64,000 bases of DNA from Amycolatopsis sp. QT-25 (GCF_029369745.1 NZ_CP120210.1:1364001-1428000), one strand, 5' to 3'. Positions 24,659-33,620 are shown, counted from the first letter of the stretch. Notes: a model not told the origin generated them from the letters alone. A program made the numbers and translations.

Positions 24659-25876
24659 CTAGTCCGTCCAGGTGACCGGCAGTTCGTGGACACCGTAGAT
24701 GTTCATGTCGGTCTTGAGCCTGACCTCGTCGGCGGGGACGGCGAGCGCGAGGTTCGGGAAGCGGCGCAGCAATCCCTCGAAACCCGCGTGCATCTCGATC
24801 CGCGCCAGCTGCTGGCCGAGGCACTGGTGGATACCGTGCCCGAAGGACACCAGGCCGCGGGCGTTGCGGCGCACGTCCAAGGCGTCGGGATGTTCGAACC
24901 GCCGCGGATCACGGTTGGCGGCCAGCAGCGAGATGATGACGGTCGACCCCGCGCGGATCGTTTCGCCGCCGAGTTCCAGGTCTTCCGTGGCGTAGCGGAA
25001 GAAGATGTCGGCGACGGACAGGTAGCGAAGCAGCTCCTCCACGGCGCCGGGCAGCAGCTCCGCGTCGGCACGCAGCTCGGCGAGCTGTTCGGGGTGCTCC
25101 AGCAGCGCGAAAGTGCCCAGCGACAGCATGTTCGCGGTGGTCTCGTGGCCGGCGAGCAGCAGCAGGAAGGCGGCTCCCGCCAGTTCCTCGATGGTGAGGT
25201 CCTCGTGACGGCCCAGCTCGGACAGGATGTCGTCGCCGGGCGTCTCGCGTTTGCGGGTGACGAGTTCGGTGAGGAAGGTGTTCATCCCGATGAACGCGGC
25301 CGTCTTCTCCTCCAGCGTCTGGTCCCTGACCATGAGCTGGGCGGAGTCGGCCTGGAAGTTCTCCCGGTCCTCATACGGGACGCCGAGCAGCTCGCAGATC
25401 ACCAGCGACGGCACCGGCAGCGCGAACTCCTCGACCAGGTCGACCGGCGGGACCAGCGCGGCCATCGCGTCCAGTCGCCGTTCGGTGATCTCGGCGATGT
25501 GGTCTTCGAGCTGCTTCATCCGTTTGACGGTGAAAGCGCCGGTGAGCCGCTTGCGCAACCGGCCGTGGTCCGGCGGGTCCATGGCGACGAACATTCCCGG
25601 CATCGGCGGGGAGGGTTCGGTCGGGGTGGGCATGCCCGGGGTCTCGTACGGCGCGTGGAGGATGCCGATGTCCTGGCGCGAGCTGAACCGGGTGTCGGCC
25701 AGCAGCTGCCGGGCCTCGTCGTAGCCGGTGACGAGCCAGCCCTCGTGGCCGTCGGGGAAGATCATGGGACTCACCGGGCGGGCCTCGCGCAGCCGGGTGA
25801 TCTCGCGGGGCGGGTCGAAGGGACCCGCGTCGCGCTGCATGGGGAGGCCCTGCGGGACGGGAACCGGCTGAGTCAT
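24659..25876 (-). CDS. Cytochrome P450 (CYP105-like)
   Basis: From the ATG at 25876 the protein has 405 residues, normal for soluble bacterial P450s. The I-helix oxygen-binding segment LLLAGHETTANMLSL is near residue 245, the PERF-equivalent DPRRFEHPDALDVRRNARG near 325, and the haem-binding loop FGHGIHQCLGQQLARIEM near 350 with the axial Cys in HQCLG. Family features are complete, so it should be an active monooxygenase that needs a ferredoxin and reductase, neither of which is next to it. It diverges from an ABC transporter pair across a perfect palindrome, which suggests shared control. The substrate is unknown. Confidence 0.95.
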   Translation of the reverse strand: MTQPVPVPQGLPMQRDAGPFDPPREITRLREARPVSPMIFPDGHEGWLVTGYDEARQLLADTRFSSRQDIGILHAPYETPGMPTPTEPSPPMPGMFVAMDPPDHGRLRKRLTGAFTVKRMKQLEDHIAEITERRLDAMAALVPPVDLVEEFALPVPSLVICELLGVPYEDRENFQADSAQLMVRDQTLEEKTAAFIGMNTFLTELVTRKRETPGDDILSELGRHEDLTIEELAGAAFLLLLAGHETTANMLSLGTFALLEHPEQLAELRADAELLPGAVEELLRYLSVADIFFRYATEDLELGGETIRAGSTVIISLLAANRDPRRFEHPDALDVRRNARGLVSFGHGIHQCLGQQLARIEMHAGFEGLLRRFPNLALAVPADEVRLKTDMNIYGVHELPVTWTD

Positions 25877-25939
25877 CTCGTCGCCTTTCGTGGTGGTTGT
25901 GCCGGCCACTTTCTTCGCGCGGCCTGACATCGGGCTGAC

Positions 25940-25970
25940 ACGGCGCTGACACCACCGGTGTCAGCGCCGT
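25940..25970. promoter_or_regulatory. Perfect 14-bp inverted repeat in the P450/ABC divergent promoter
   Basis: ACGGCGCTGACACC and GGTGTCAGCGCCGT are exact complements with a 3-bp spacer. Further TGACA/TGTCA half-sites lie on both sides (25925-25939 and 25980-25991). The location between two divergent starts fits an operator for a regulator controlling both units; no local TetR or MarR gene is present, so the binding protein is not known. Confidence 0.6.
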
Positions 25971-26009
25971 GGCGGGGGCGTGTCAGCGCGGCCGCCCACA
26001 GTGGTGACC

Positions 26010-26942
26010 ATGAATGACACAGCGATCGCGGTCTCCGGACTGCGGAAGACCTTCGGCGACAAGGTCGTGCTCGACGGGATAGACCTGGAAGTCCCTTCCG
26101 GCACCATTTTCTCCCTGCTCGGGCCGAACGGGGCCGGCAAGACGACGACGGTGAACCTGCTGACCACCCTGATGAAGGCCGACGGCGGGACGGCCGAGGT
26201 GGCAGGCCACGACCTCGTCACCGAAGCCAAGGCGGTGCGCGCGGCGATCGGGGTCACCGGCCAGTTCGCCGCGGTGGACGAACTGCTGACGGGCCAGGAG
26301 AACCTCCAGCTGATGGTGGACCTGACCCGGGGCCGCGACGGCGACCGCGTCGTGGCCGATCTGCTGGAACGCTTCGAACTGGTGGAATCGGCACGGAAAC
26401 CGGCGTCGACCTACTCCGGCGGCATGCGCCGGAAACTGGATCTGGCGATGACGCTCGTCGGCGATCCGCGGATCATCTTCCTCGACGAGCCCACCACGGG
26501 GCTCGACCCGCGCAGCCGTCGCACGATGTGGTCGATCATCCGCGAACTGGTGGCGGGCGGCGTGACCGTCTTCCTGACCACCCAGTACCTCGAAGAAGCC
26601 GATCAGCTCGCCGACCGGATCGCGGTTCTCGACCAGGGCCGCCTGGTCGCCGACGGCACTCCCGACGAACTCAAACGGCGGATGCCCGGCACGCACGTCC
26701 GGCTCCGGTTCACCACCGCCGCCGAACTCGACGCGGCGGCGCGGATCTTTCCCGGGGCCACCCGGGACGACGAGGCGCTCGCGCTGCGGGTCCCCAGCGA
26801 CGGCGGAACGAAGTCCCTGCGCTCGCTGCTGGACCGGCTCGACGAATACGCGGTCGGCGCCGAAGAGTTCTCCGTCCACACCCCTGATCTCGATGACGTT
26901 TTCCTCGCCCTGACGGGCCACCACACGGAGGCAGTGCAGTGA
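26010..26942 (+). CDS. ABC transporter ATP-binding protein (DrrA-like)
   Basis: The 310-residue protein from the ATG at 26010 has a complete nucleotide-binding domain: Walker A LGPNGAGKTTTVN near residue 38, signature YSGGMRRKLDLAM near 135, Walker B RIIFLDEPTTGLDPRSRR near 155 and the H-loop-region segment VFLTTQYLEEADQLADRIAV (Gln replaces the usual His, as often in DrrA-type proteins). The C-terminal extension of about 90 residues is typical of DrrA-like drug-efflux ATPases. It pairs with the permease gene whose GTG overlaps this stop. A start at the upstream GTG (25980) would run into the operator. Confidence 0.93.
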   Translation: MNDTAIAVSGLRKTFGDKVVLDGIDLEVPSGTIFSLLGPNGAGKTTTVNLLTTLMKADGGTAEVAGHDLVTEAKAVRAAIGVTGQFAAVDELLTGQENLQLMVDLTRGRDGDRVVADLLERFELVESARKPASTYSGGMRRKLDLAMTLVGDPRIIFLDEPTTGLDPRSRRTMWSIIRELVAGGVTVFLTTQYLEEADQLADRIAVLDQGRLVADGTPDELKRRMPGTHVRLRFTTAAELDAAARIFPGATRDDEALALRVPSDGGTKSLRSLLDRLDEYAVGAEEFSVHTPDLDDVFLALTGHHTEAVQ

Positions 26943-27682
26943 ACTCCCCCTCGACGGTGATGTTGCGCCGTAACTTCAAGCACCTCGTCCGGAACCCGAC
27001 CTCGGTGTTCAACGCGATCCTGATGCCGGTCGTGATGATGCTGATGTTCGTGTACGTGTTCGGTGACGCGTTCAGTGTCGGCGTCGATTACGTCGACTAC
27101 GCGACGCCGGGATTGATGCTGCTGGCCGTCTGCTACGGGCTCGGCGCGACGGCGACGGCGGTGAACTCCGACATGACCAAGGGCATCATCAACCGGTTCA
27201 AGGTCATGGACGTCTCCCGCGGCGCGGTGCTGACCGGGCATGTCGTCACCAGCGTGCTGACCAACCTGCTCGCCATCGTGGCGCTCACCGGGGTCGCCTT
27301 CCTGCTGGGCTTCTCCCCGGCGGCGGGGTTCCTCGACTGGCTGGGGGTGGCCGGGATCGTCGTGCTGCTCGGCTTCGCGGCGGCTTGGCTCACGGTCGCG
27401 CTGGGCCTGGCGGCGAAATCCCCGGAAACCGCGGGGATGGCTTCGGTGCCGCTGGTCATGCTGCCGTTCTTCAGCAGCGCGATCGTGCCCGCCGAAAAGA
27501 TGGGGCCCGGCCTCCGGGAGTTCGCGGAGTACCAGCCGTTCACGCCGATCATCGAGACACTGCGCGGGCTTCTCGACGGGGCGCCGGCCGCGAGCGACGT
27601 GTACCCCGCCCTCGGCTGGTGTGCCGGGATCGCGCTCGCCGGATACCTGTGGGCGTCCTCGACGTTCAAGAAGCGAGCGTGA
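26939..27682 (+). CDS. ABC-2 type transporter permease (DrrB-like)
   Basis: The 247-residue protein begins at a GTG that overlaps the previous stop (GTGA), so it is translationally coupled to the ATPase gene. Six hydrophobic helices fit the ABC-2 permease fold; the segments LVRNPTSVFNAILMPVVMML near the start and QPFTPIIETLRGLLDG near residue 195 are characteristic. With the ATPase it should form an exporter of a hydrophobic compound, perhaps a product or substrate of the divergent P450. Its 3' end overlaps by 17 bp the 3' end of the AfsR-like gene on the other strand. Confidence 0.92.
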   Translation: MNSPSTVMLRRNFKHLVRNPTSVFNAILMPVVMMLMFVYVFGDAFSVGVDYVDYATPGLMLLAVCYGLGATATAVNSDMTKGIINRFKVMDVSRGAVLTGHVVTSVLTNLLAIVALTGVAFLLGFSPAAGFLDWLGVAGIVVLLGFAAAWLTVALGLAAKSPETAGMASVPLVMLPFFSSAIVPAEKMGPGLREFAEYQPFTPIIETLRGLLDGAPAASDVYPALGWCAGIALAGYLWASSTFKKRA

Positions 27683-30600
27683 CCTCGACCAGCCGCTTCC
27701 AGTCCGCCTTGGTGCCTTCTCGCGCCGCCTTCGCGAAGTTCGCTTCGCCGAGGCGGCGCAGCACCGTCCGCTCGAGCCGGGTCACGTCCGGACGGGACCG
27801 ATCCGGCAGGCCGCGCAGTTCGTCGGCCGCTCCGAGCAGCCGCGCGGCCTGTTCGGGATCGTCCTGGCGCAGGGCCAGCTCCGCGATGCCGACGAGCATG
27901 TGGGCGATCAGGGGCACGTGCCGCACCTCGGCCGCCGCCTGCCAGGCCGCCTCCCGGTGCGCACGGGATTCCTCGAGATCTCCCGTGAAGTAGCCCTGAA
28001 GGTCGTGGCTGATGGCGCGAACGTGGCCCAAGCCCGCCTCGTCGCCCATCACGGTCATCGCGAAGGCGAGTTGCTTCGCCGCTTCCTCGGTTTCGCCGCG
28101 CCAGTGGAAGAGTTCCGCCTGCGAAAGGGCGAGCATGCCCAGCGCACCCGGCCAGGTGACCTGTGCCGAATACCGCTGCGCTTCGGCCACGGCGGCCGCG
28201 CAGGCCTCCTCGTCGTCCATCAGCCAGTACAGCTGCGCCTGCCGCGCCCGCAGCCGGATGAGGTCCTCGACCGAACCGACCTCGGTCACCACCGTGACCG
28301 CCTCTTCGTAGTACTCACAAGCGGTGGCGAACTCCCCGCGCGTGGCGATGCGGTCCGCCAATTCGGTCAGGGCGAAGGAGATCCCGAACCGTTCGCCGAG
28401 GGCGCGGAACTCTTCGAGCGCCTGCTCCAGATACTCGTCCGCCTGCCGGCCGGGATGGCCGAGCGTGATCCGCATCTTGCCGAGGTGCAGCCTGCCCAGC
28501 GCGCGGACCCACGCGTTTTCGTCCTCCAGCACCGGTTCCCACGCGGACAACGCTTCGTCCCCGTTCAGCATGCGTTCCAGCGGGACGACGAGCCCGAGCA
28601 GAGGGTGCTTGTGCTCACTGCGCGTGCCCAGCCGGTACGACTCGTGGATCCACTTCGCCGCGGTGTTCTCGTCGGCGAAGCCGGAACTCACGAACAGCGA
28701 GACGAGCCCGTACACCACGGCCGCCACGTCGTCGGACACCTCACCCGGTGTCCTGACGGCCGCGCTGATCAGTTCCATGCCTTCCGTGCGGTGCCCGCTC
28801 AGCCACCAGTACCAGCCGCAGGCCGCCGCGAGCCGCATCGCCTCCGGTGCCTCACCCGCGGCGAGCGCGCCGCGCATCGCGGACGTGATGTTGTCGTGCT
28901 CCGCCTTGAGTTCGGCGAGCCATTCCAGCTGCTCGGCGCGGCGGAGCATCGGCTCGGCGGCCTCGGCGAGTTCGGTGAAACAGGCGAGGTGCGCGTGGCG
29001 TGCCACCGTCGTTTCGCCTGCCTCGGCGAGCCGTTGCGCGGCGTACTCCTTGATCGTGCCGAGCATCCGGTACCGCGGCGCATCGTCGCCCGCGGCGACC
29101 AGCAACGACTTCTCGGTCAGCGCGGTGAGCAATTCGAGGACTTCGTACTGCTCGACGGCCTCGCTGACGCAGACCTGTTCGGCCGCCTCCAGGCTCGCGC
29201 CGCCCGCGAACACCGAAAGACGGCACAGGACGGTCCGTTCGGCGTCGCTCAGCAGCTCCCAGCTCCAGTCGACCATGGCGCGCAACGTCCGGTGCCGCGG
29301 CAGCGCGGTCCGGCTGCCGCCGGTCAGCAGGCGGAACCGGTCGTCGAGGCGGTTCGCGAGCTGGTCGACGGACATGGTGCGCAGCCTGGCGGCGGCCAGT
29401 TCGATCGCCAGCGGCATCCCGTCCAGTACCCGGCACACCCGCGCCATCGTGGCCGAAGTGGCCTCGTCGGCCACGAAATCCTTGCGCACGGCACTCGCCC
29501 TGTCCCGCAGCAACCGGACGGCGGGGGAGGCTTCGATCTCGCCGGGGCCGGCGTGCCGGTCCGGCACGGCCAGCGGCACGACGTGCCACAACGTCTCACC
29601 GGTGATGCCGAGCGGCTCCCGGCTCGTGGCCAGTATCCGCAGACGGCGGCATTCCCCGAGCAACCGATGGGCGAAGGCCGCGGCCGCCTCGATGACGTGC
29701 TCGCAGTTGTCGAGGATCAGCAGGACTTCGCGCTCGCGGATCGAGACGACGACCCGTTCGACGGGTTCGGCGTTCGTCGAGTCGCCGAGCAGCGCGTCCC
29801 GAAGGCCGAGTGCGGCGAGCGTCGCTTGAGCGATGTCCCCGCCGGGGTCGATGGCCGCGAGTTCCACCAGCCACGCCCCGTCCGGCAGATCGCCGAGCAG
29901 GGTACGCGCGGTTTCCGTGGCCAGCCTGGTCTTTCCCGAACCGCCGGGCCCGATCAGCGTGGTGAGCCGGTGCCCGGCGACGAGATCGCGGACCTTGGCG
30001 ACATCGGTGTCCTTGCCGACGAAACTGGTCAGCTCGGCACGTACGTTGGTCTTGCGGTCGTCTTCCCGCCGCCCCAGCTCACCGCGCAGCAGCGCGACAT
30101 GCACCGCCGACAGCTCAGGGGAGGGATCGACGCCCAGCGCGTCGGCCAAGGCTTCCCGGGTGCGCTGGTACACGAGCAGGGCTTCGGTGTCGCGGCCCGT
30201 CGCCGCGAGTGCCCGCATCAGCGCGGCGACGAGCCGCTCACGCAGCGGATGCGCGGCCACCAGATCCGTCAGCTCGGTGACCGGTTTCGTACCGTGGCCC
30301 GAGTCGAGTTCCGCGTCGAACCGATCCTCCAGCGCCGTCAGGCGAAGCCCTTCGAGGCGGGTGACCGCGGCGTCGAAAGCGCCGCTGTCCCGCAGACCGA
30401 CGTCCTGCATGGCCGCGCCGCGCCACAGGCCGAGTGCCTCGCGCAGCCGCTTCGGCTCCTCGTCGCCGCGGGCGCCCTCGACGAGACGCTCGAACCGCAC
30501 GGCGTCGACGTCGTCGGGCGTCACCTTCAGCCGATAGCCGTCCGGCCGTCCGTCGACGACCCCTTCCGGCAGCACCTTCCGCAGCCGGGAAACCAAGCGC

Positions 30601-30791
30601 TGCAAGGCGTTCGTCGCGTCGGCAGGCGGCTGCTCGCCCCAGATCCAGTCGACGAGCGACGCTTTCGAGACCACCCGCCCCGGTTCGAGCGCGAGGGCGA
30701 TCAGCAACCCGCGCAGCCGGGCGCCCGGCACGTCGGCGAGGCCGCCGTCGTCCGTGCGTACCTCGAAGGGGCCCAGCATCCCGATCCGCAT
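27666..30791 (-). CDS. AfsR-like regulator: SARP DNA-binding/BTAD, NB-ARC ATPase and TPR region
   Basis: From the ATG at 30791 the protein has 1,041 residues. The N-terminal OmpR-type winged helix (MRIGMLGPFEVRTDDGGLAD to about residue 90) and bacterial transcriptional activation domain (about 95-240) form a SARP unit. A NB-ARC-type ATPase follows, with Walker A TLIGPGGSGKTRLATETAR near residue 270, Walker B VLLILDNCEHVIEAAAAF near 345 and RRLRILATSREPLGITGE near 370. The remaining C-terminal half is TPR-like helical repeats. Such proteins activate secondary-metabolite or efflux genes after a ligand or kinase signal. The neighbouring DrrAB-like pair and P450 are possible targets. Longer upstream frames overlap the PEBP gene and are not real. 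Confidence 0.94.
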   Translation of the reverse strand: MRIGMLGPFEVRTDDGGLADVPGARLRGLLIALALEPGRVVSKASLVDWIWGEQPPADATNALQRLVSRLRKVLPEGVVDGRPDGYRLKVTPDDVDAVRFERLVEGARGDEEPKRLREALGLWRGAAMQDVGLRDSGAFDAAVTRLEGLRLTALEDRFDAELDSGHGTKPVTELTDLVAAHPLRERLVAALMRALAATGRDTEALLVYQRTREALADALGVDPSPELSAVHVALLRGELGRREDDRKTNVRAELTSFVGKDTDVAKVRDLVAGHRLTTLIGPGGSGKTRLATETARTLLGDLPDGAWLVELAAIDPGGDIAQATLAALGLRDALLGDSTNAEPVERVVVSIREREVLLILDNCEHVIEAAAAFAHRLLGECRRLRILATSREPLGITGETLWHVVPLAVPDRHAGPGEIEASPAVRLLRDRASAVRKDFVADEATSATMARVCRVLDGMPLAIELAAARLRTMSVDQLANRLDDRFRLLTGGSRTALPRHRTLRAMVDWSWELLSDAERTVLCRLSVFAGGASLEAAEQVCVSEAVEQYEVLELLTALTEKSLLVAAGDDAPRYRMLGTIKEYAAQRLAEAGETTVARHAHLACFTELAEAAEPMLRRAEQLEWLAELKAEHDNITSAMRGALAAGEAPEAMRLAAACGWYWWLSGHRTEGMELISAAVRTPGEVSDDVAAVVYGLVSLFVSSGFADENTAAKWIHESYRLGTRSEHKHPLLGLVVPLERMLNGDEALSAWEPVLEDENAWVRALGRLHLGKMRITLGHPGRQADEYLEQALEEFRALGERFGISFALTELADRIATRGEFATACEYYEEAVTVVTEVGSVEDLIRLRARQAQLYWLMDDEEACAAAVAEAQRYSAQVTWPGALGMLALSQAELFHWRGETEEAAKQLAFAMTVMGDEAGLGHVRAISHDLQGYFTGDLEESRAHREAAWQAAAEVRHVPLIAHMLVGIAELALRQDDPEQAARLLGAADELRGLPDRSRPDVTRLERTVLRRLGEANFAKAAREGTKADWKRLVEVTLAS

Positions 30792-30823
30792 TGGGCCGAT
30801 TTTGCCACGGCTGATCAGGGGTC

Positions 30824-31414
30824 TTACGACTCGCCGGTGATCCTCGCCGAGCCGATCGAGGCCGCGGTGATCGCCCTGGCGGCGGTCTGCGTCGACGAAC
30901 CGGAATTCAGGCCGGTGAGCGAAGCCCGGTCGAGAGCGTGCACGACGAACTCGTAGGTGTTCACGGTGGAGGGCGAACACGGTCCCTGGTAGCCGTAGAG
31001 GCTGGCGCTCCCGCGGTAGTAGACCTGCCTGGAGCCGGCGGGAACCGGCGGGCGGTGGACGTGCTGGACGTTCTGGGGGAGCGAAGCCGTGCTCGCCGGG
31101 ATGTCGTAGATGACCCAGTGGATGAGGTCGGCGTTGTCGAGGTCGCGCATGACGATCGCGTAGCTCTTGGCCGCGGCGGGCGCCCCCGACCAAGCCAACG
31201 GCGGTGACTCGTTCCGCTTGGCCGGATCCTGCCCGCCACCGCTGGTGCACTCGTGGACCTTCGGCATGAGGCCGCCGTCGGCGAACGCGCTACTGGTCAG
31301 GGTGAACGCGTGCGGTGCCATCGGTGCTGTCGACGCTGTCGACGCCTTCGACGGCGAAAGGACGGTGGCGCCGAGGGCGAACAAGGCGCAGAACACGATT
31401 CTCGTTGCTCTCAT
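30824..31414 (-). CDS. Secreted YbhB/YbcL-type phosphatidylethanolamine-binding (PEBP) protein
   Basis: The 196-residue protein has a signal peptide (RIVFCALFALGATVLSPSKA) and a PEBP fold. Conserved segments include PPLAWSGAPAAAKSYAIVMR with the following DLDNADLIHWVIYDIPAST (the ligand-pocket Asp and His), and a later GYQGPCSPSTVNTYEFVVHA. Bacterial PEBP proteins are named after eukaryotic Raf kinase inhibitors but their function in bacteria is unclear; some bind or modify lipids or protect secreted proteins. The gene is the same strand as the AfsR-like gene, 32 bp upstream of it, but a shared role is not obvious. Confidence 0.9.
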   Translation of the reverse strand: MRATRIVFCALFALGATVLSPSKASTASTAPMAPHAFTLTSSAFADGGLMPKVHECTSGGGQDPAKRNESPPLAWSGAPAAAKSYAIVMRDLDNADLIHWVIYDIPASTASLPQNVQHVHRPPVPAGSRQVYYRGSASLYGYQGPCSPSTVNTYEFVVHALDRASLTGLNSGSSTQTAARAITAASIGSARITGES

Positions 31415-31560
31415 CGGAGACTCCCGAGGCGTTGATGGTTCCCGTGCGCCCGCTTCAGCGTAGGCAGCCGGGAAACCGGCGGCTAGCGCACTTTCCCCGT
31501 CGATCGCGGTGTTTTCGCGGGCTGCGGGTACCGGACGGGTGCCTCGTGTACTCGGGTTTC

Positions 31561-31689
31561 GCGTGCTCCAGCACGGAACTCGCGTGCTCCAGGACGGAAC
31601 TCGCGTGCTTGGGGACGTAACTTGCGTGCTTGGGGACGTAACTTGCGTGCTTGGGGACGTAACTCGCGAGTTACGTCCCCAAGCACGCG
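31561..31689. repeat. Five tandem 21-bp repeats ending in an inverted copy
   Basis: Units starting GCGTGCTCCAG or GCGTGCTTGGGG repeat five times without gaps (31561-31665). Units 3 and 4 are identical and unit 5 differs from them by its last base. The following 24 bp are the reverse complement of the last unit, so 31645-31689 forms a long perfect hairpin. It sits between the PEBP gene start and the 3' end of a small membrane-protein gene. The hairpin could terminate that gene; the tandem part has no known role. Confidence 0.85.
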
Positions 31690-31708
31690 GGGAAAGCGAC
31701 GAAGCGGC

Positions 31709-31951
31709 TCAGCCGTTCGGCTGGTTCTCGACGACCCTCCGGCGGCGCGTGCGGGCGACGCCGATCCACAGCAGCACCGAAACGACGGCTCCCGGTGCCG
31801 CCGTCAGGTACACCGGCCACGCGCGGAACCCCGACACCCACAGCATCGCGATCAGGCCAACGGTGATCAACGTCCAGATGAGGGCGAGACCGCCCCCCTT
31901 TCGCCGCCACCGGGCGGCGACGCCACGCATCCTGTTCCTCACTCGGCTCAC
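31709..31951 (-). CDS. Small two-helix membrane protein, unknown
   Basis: The 80-residue frame has a basic start (MSRVRNRMRGVAARWRRKGG), two hydrophobic helices (LALIWTLITVGLIAMLWVSG and YLTAAPGAVVSVLLWIGVAR) and a basic, polar tail (TRRRRVVENQPNG). GC-rich third positions and good helix design support a real gene; either of two ATGs (31951 or 31927) could be the start. The family is not recognised. Its 3' end faces the 21-bp repeat hairpin. Confidence 0.6.
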   Translation of the reverse strand: MSRVRNRMRGVAARWRRKGGGLALIWTLITVGLIAMLWVSGFRAWPVYLTAAPGAVVSVLLWIGVARTRRRRVVENQPNG

Positions 31952-32011
31952 ACCGGTGGGTACCCACTTCTCGCCTGGTCAACCCCGGAAAATCACGAGC
32001 CTAGGTAGCCG

Positions 32012-33050
32012 GTGGTCATCGCCGCGAGTTCGTTCTCGAGCCGGGTGGTGCCGATGGAGCCGGCCGCTAGGCTCGCGCGGATCGTGGAACCCGCATACGA
32101 TCCCGAGCTCGCCGCCCTGCTGCCCGCCTTCGCGGGCAAGGTGCCGGTCGGCATGACGGCGGACCGGCTGGCGCATTTTCCGGGCACTGCGCTTCCCGAC
32201 GATCGAGGAGCAGATCGGCGGCCGTCCCGTCACCTGGACCGATCACACGATCCCCGGTCACGGCGGCGCGGAGATCACGGTCTCCGTCCTCGCGCGCGAG
32301 GACCACCGTGGGGGCGGGCCGGGCATCGACCACGTCCACGGCGGTGGAATGGTCTTGGGTGACCGGTTCGCGTCGGTGCACCCCCTCGTCGAGTGGACAC
32401 TGAAGTACGACGCCGTCGCGGTCACCGTCGAGTTCCGCCGGGCGCCCGAACATCCGCATCCGGTGCCGGTGGAGGACTGCTACGCGGGACTGGAGTGGAT
32501 GGCCGCACACGCGGAGGAGCTGGGGTTCGACCCGGGCGAGCTGGTCATCTTCGGCGGCAGCGGGGGTGGGGGCTTCGCCGCCGGGGTCACGCTGCTGGCG
32601 CGGGACCGCGGCGGGCCGGTGCTGTCCGGTCAGCTGCTCCAGTGCCCCATGCTCGACGATCGGAACGAGACGGTTTCCGCTCGCCGGTACGACGGCGTCG
32701 GCGTCTGGGACCGGACCAGCAATCCGACGGCCTGGACGATGGTCCTCGGAGAGCGACGAGGCACCGCCGAGGTATCGCCGTATGCCGCCCCGGCCCGGGC
32801 GACGGAACTCGGCGGATTGCCGCCGACGTTCATCGACGTCGCCGCCGTCGAAGTGTTCCGGGACGAGGCCGTGGCGTACGCGAGTGCGATCTGGGCCGCC
32901 GGGGGAGAAGCGGAACTGCATGTCTGGGGCGGTGCTTTTGACGGCTTTTACGATCTCGCGCCGGAAACGGCCGTCGCCCGATCGTGCGTCGCCGCCCGGG
33001 AATCCTGGCTGGAACGGCTGCTCGCCCGGCCCGAGCCCGGACGTGAATGA
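32012..33050 (+). pseudogene. HSL-type alpha/beta-hydrolase with frameshift and altered active site
   Basis: The first frame runs through MTADRLAHF near 32175, then shifts. The expected continuation (RALRFPTIEEQIGGRPVTW, VHGGGMVLGDRF, IFGGSGGGGFAAGV) is in the next frame. Removing one T from the TTTT run at 32176-32179 restores one reading frame of about 345 residues. The HGGG oxyanion motif and GxSxG nucleophile are present, but where hormone-sensitive-lipase-type enzymes have His (usually GxFHGF), this protein has Asp (GGAFDGF). A single-base sequencing error could explain the shift but not the lost His, so I treat it as a decayed esterase. Confidence 0.7.
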
Positions 33051-33153
33051 ATTTCCCGGGTGGTCATGGCCGCTCCGAATTGCCGCAAGGACGAGGCGGT
33101 GCAACCCTGGTCATACCGAACGACACCACCACCACGAAGTATGAGGAGTCGTT

Positions 33154-33456
33154 ATGACCACCACCGAAATGCCCGCTGTCCACGAATGCACGGTCAGCGG
33201 CTGTTCGTACAACCACGACGGCTGTCACGCTTTCGCCATCACGGTTGGCGGCGGGAACGGATCGGCCGATTGCGGAACGTTCGTCCCGCTCAACACCAAA
33301 GGTGGACTCGATCGAGTGACCGCCCAGGTGGGTGCCTGCTCCCGATCCGATTGCCGGCACAACTCCGCGCTGGAATGCACCGCATCGAGTGTCCGAGTGG
33401 GACCGGGCGAGGGTGACCACGCCGCGAACTGCCTGACCTACGCTCCTCAGCGGTGA
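33154..33456 (+). CDS. Cysteine-rich DUF1540-type protein
   Basis: The 100-residue protein has two Cys-rich units: HECTVSGCSYNHDGCHAFAI with a later ADCGTF, and GACSRSDCRHNSALECTASS with a later ANCLTY. The CxxxxC...C...C spacing repeated twice matches DUF1540, a small presumed metal-binding domain found in actinobacteria and firmicutes. The ATG at 33154 is preceded by TGAGGAG. Function is unknown; metal storage or sensing is a guess. It is followed directly by two palindromes of the GTGAAGG families. Confidence 0.88.
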   Translation: MTTTEMPAVHECTVSGCSYNHDGCHAFAITVGGGNGSADCGTFVPLNTKGGLDRVTAQVGACSRSDCRHNSALECTASSVRVGPGEGDHAANCLTYAPQR

Positions 33457-33461
33457 TCGCC

Positions 33462-33510
33462 CGTGAAGGCCCCTTTCCCCAGGCGCAGCCGGGGGAAAGG
33501 GGCCTTCACG
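33462..33510. repeat. GTGAAGG-type palindrome after the DUF1540 gene
   Basis: CGTGAAGGCCCCTTTCCCC and GGGGAAAGGGGCCTTCACG pair around a short GC-rich loop, starting 5 bp after the stop. It probably acts as a terminator. Confidence 0.75.
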
Positions 33511-33521
33511 CGTTCGGAGCC

Positions 33522-33611
33522 TCAGTTCCGACGCGCAATTCGGTGCCGCCGTTGTAGCGCGGCGCCTGCCGCGAAGGCGGCGATTCCGAAACCGGTGACG
33601 GGCCTACGCAT
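33522..33611 (-). CDS. Possible 29-residue membrane peptide
   Basis: A reverse frame between two palindromes encodes 29 residues with one hydrophobic stretch (VTGFGIAAFAAGAALQ) and a basic end (RRHRIARRN). There is no strong ribosome site. It could be a small membrane protein, the end of a lost gene, or chance. Confidence 0.22.
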   Translation of the reverse strand: MRRPVTGFGIAAFAAGAALQRRHRIARRN

Positions 33612-33620
33612 CGAGTACAA

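Noticed and set aside
27621..30956. A long forward frame (over 1,100 codons) opposite the AfsR-like gene
   Set aside because: The AfsR-like protein on the reverse strand shows ordered SARP, NB-ARC and TPR-like parts. The forward frame has none and is a codon-bias shadow.
30792..31250. An N-terminal extension of the AfsR-like regulator
   Set aside because: It overlaps the PEBP gene in another frame. The winged-helix domain begins at MRIGMLGPFEVRT, encoded from 30791.
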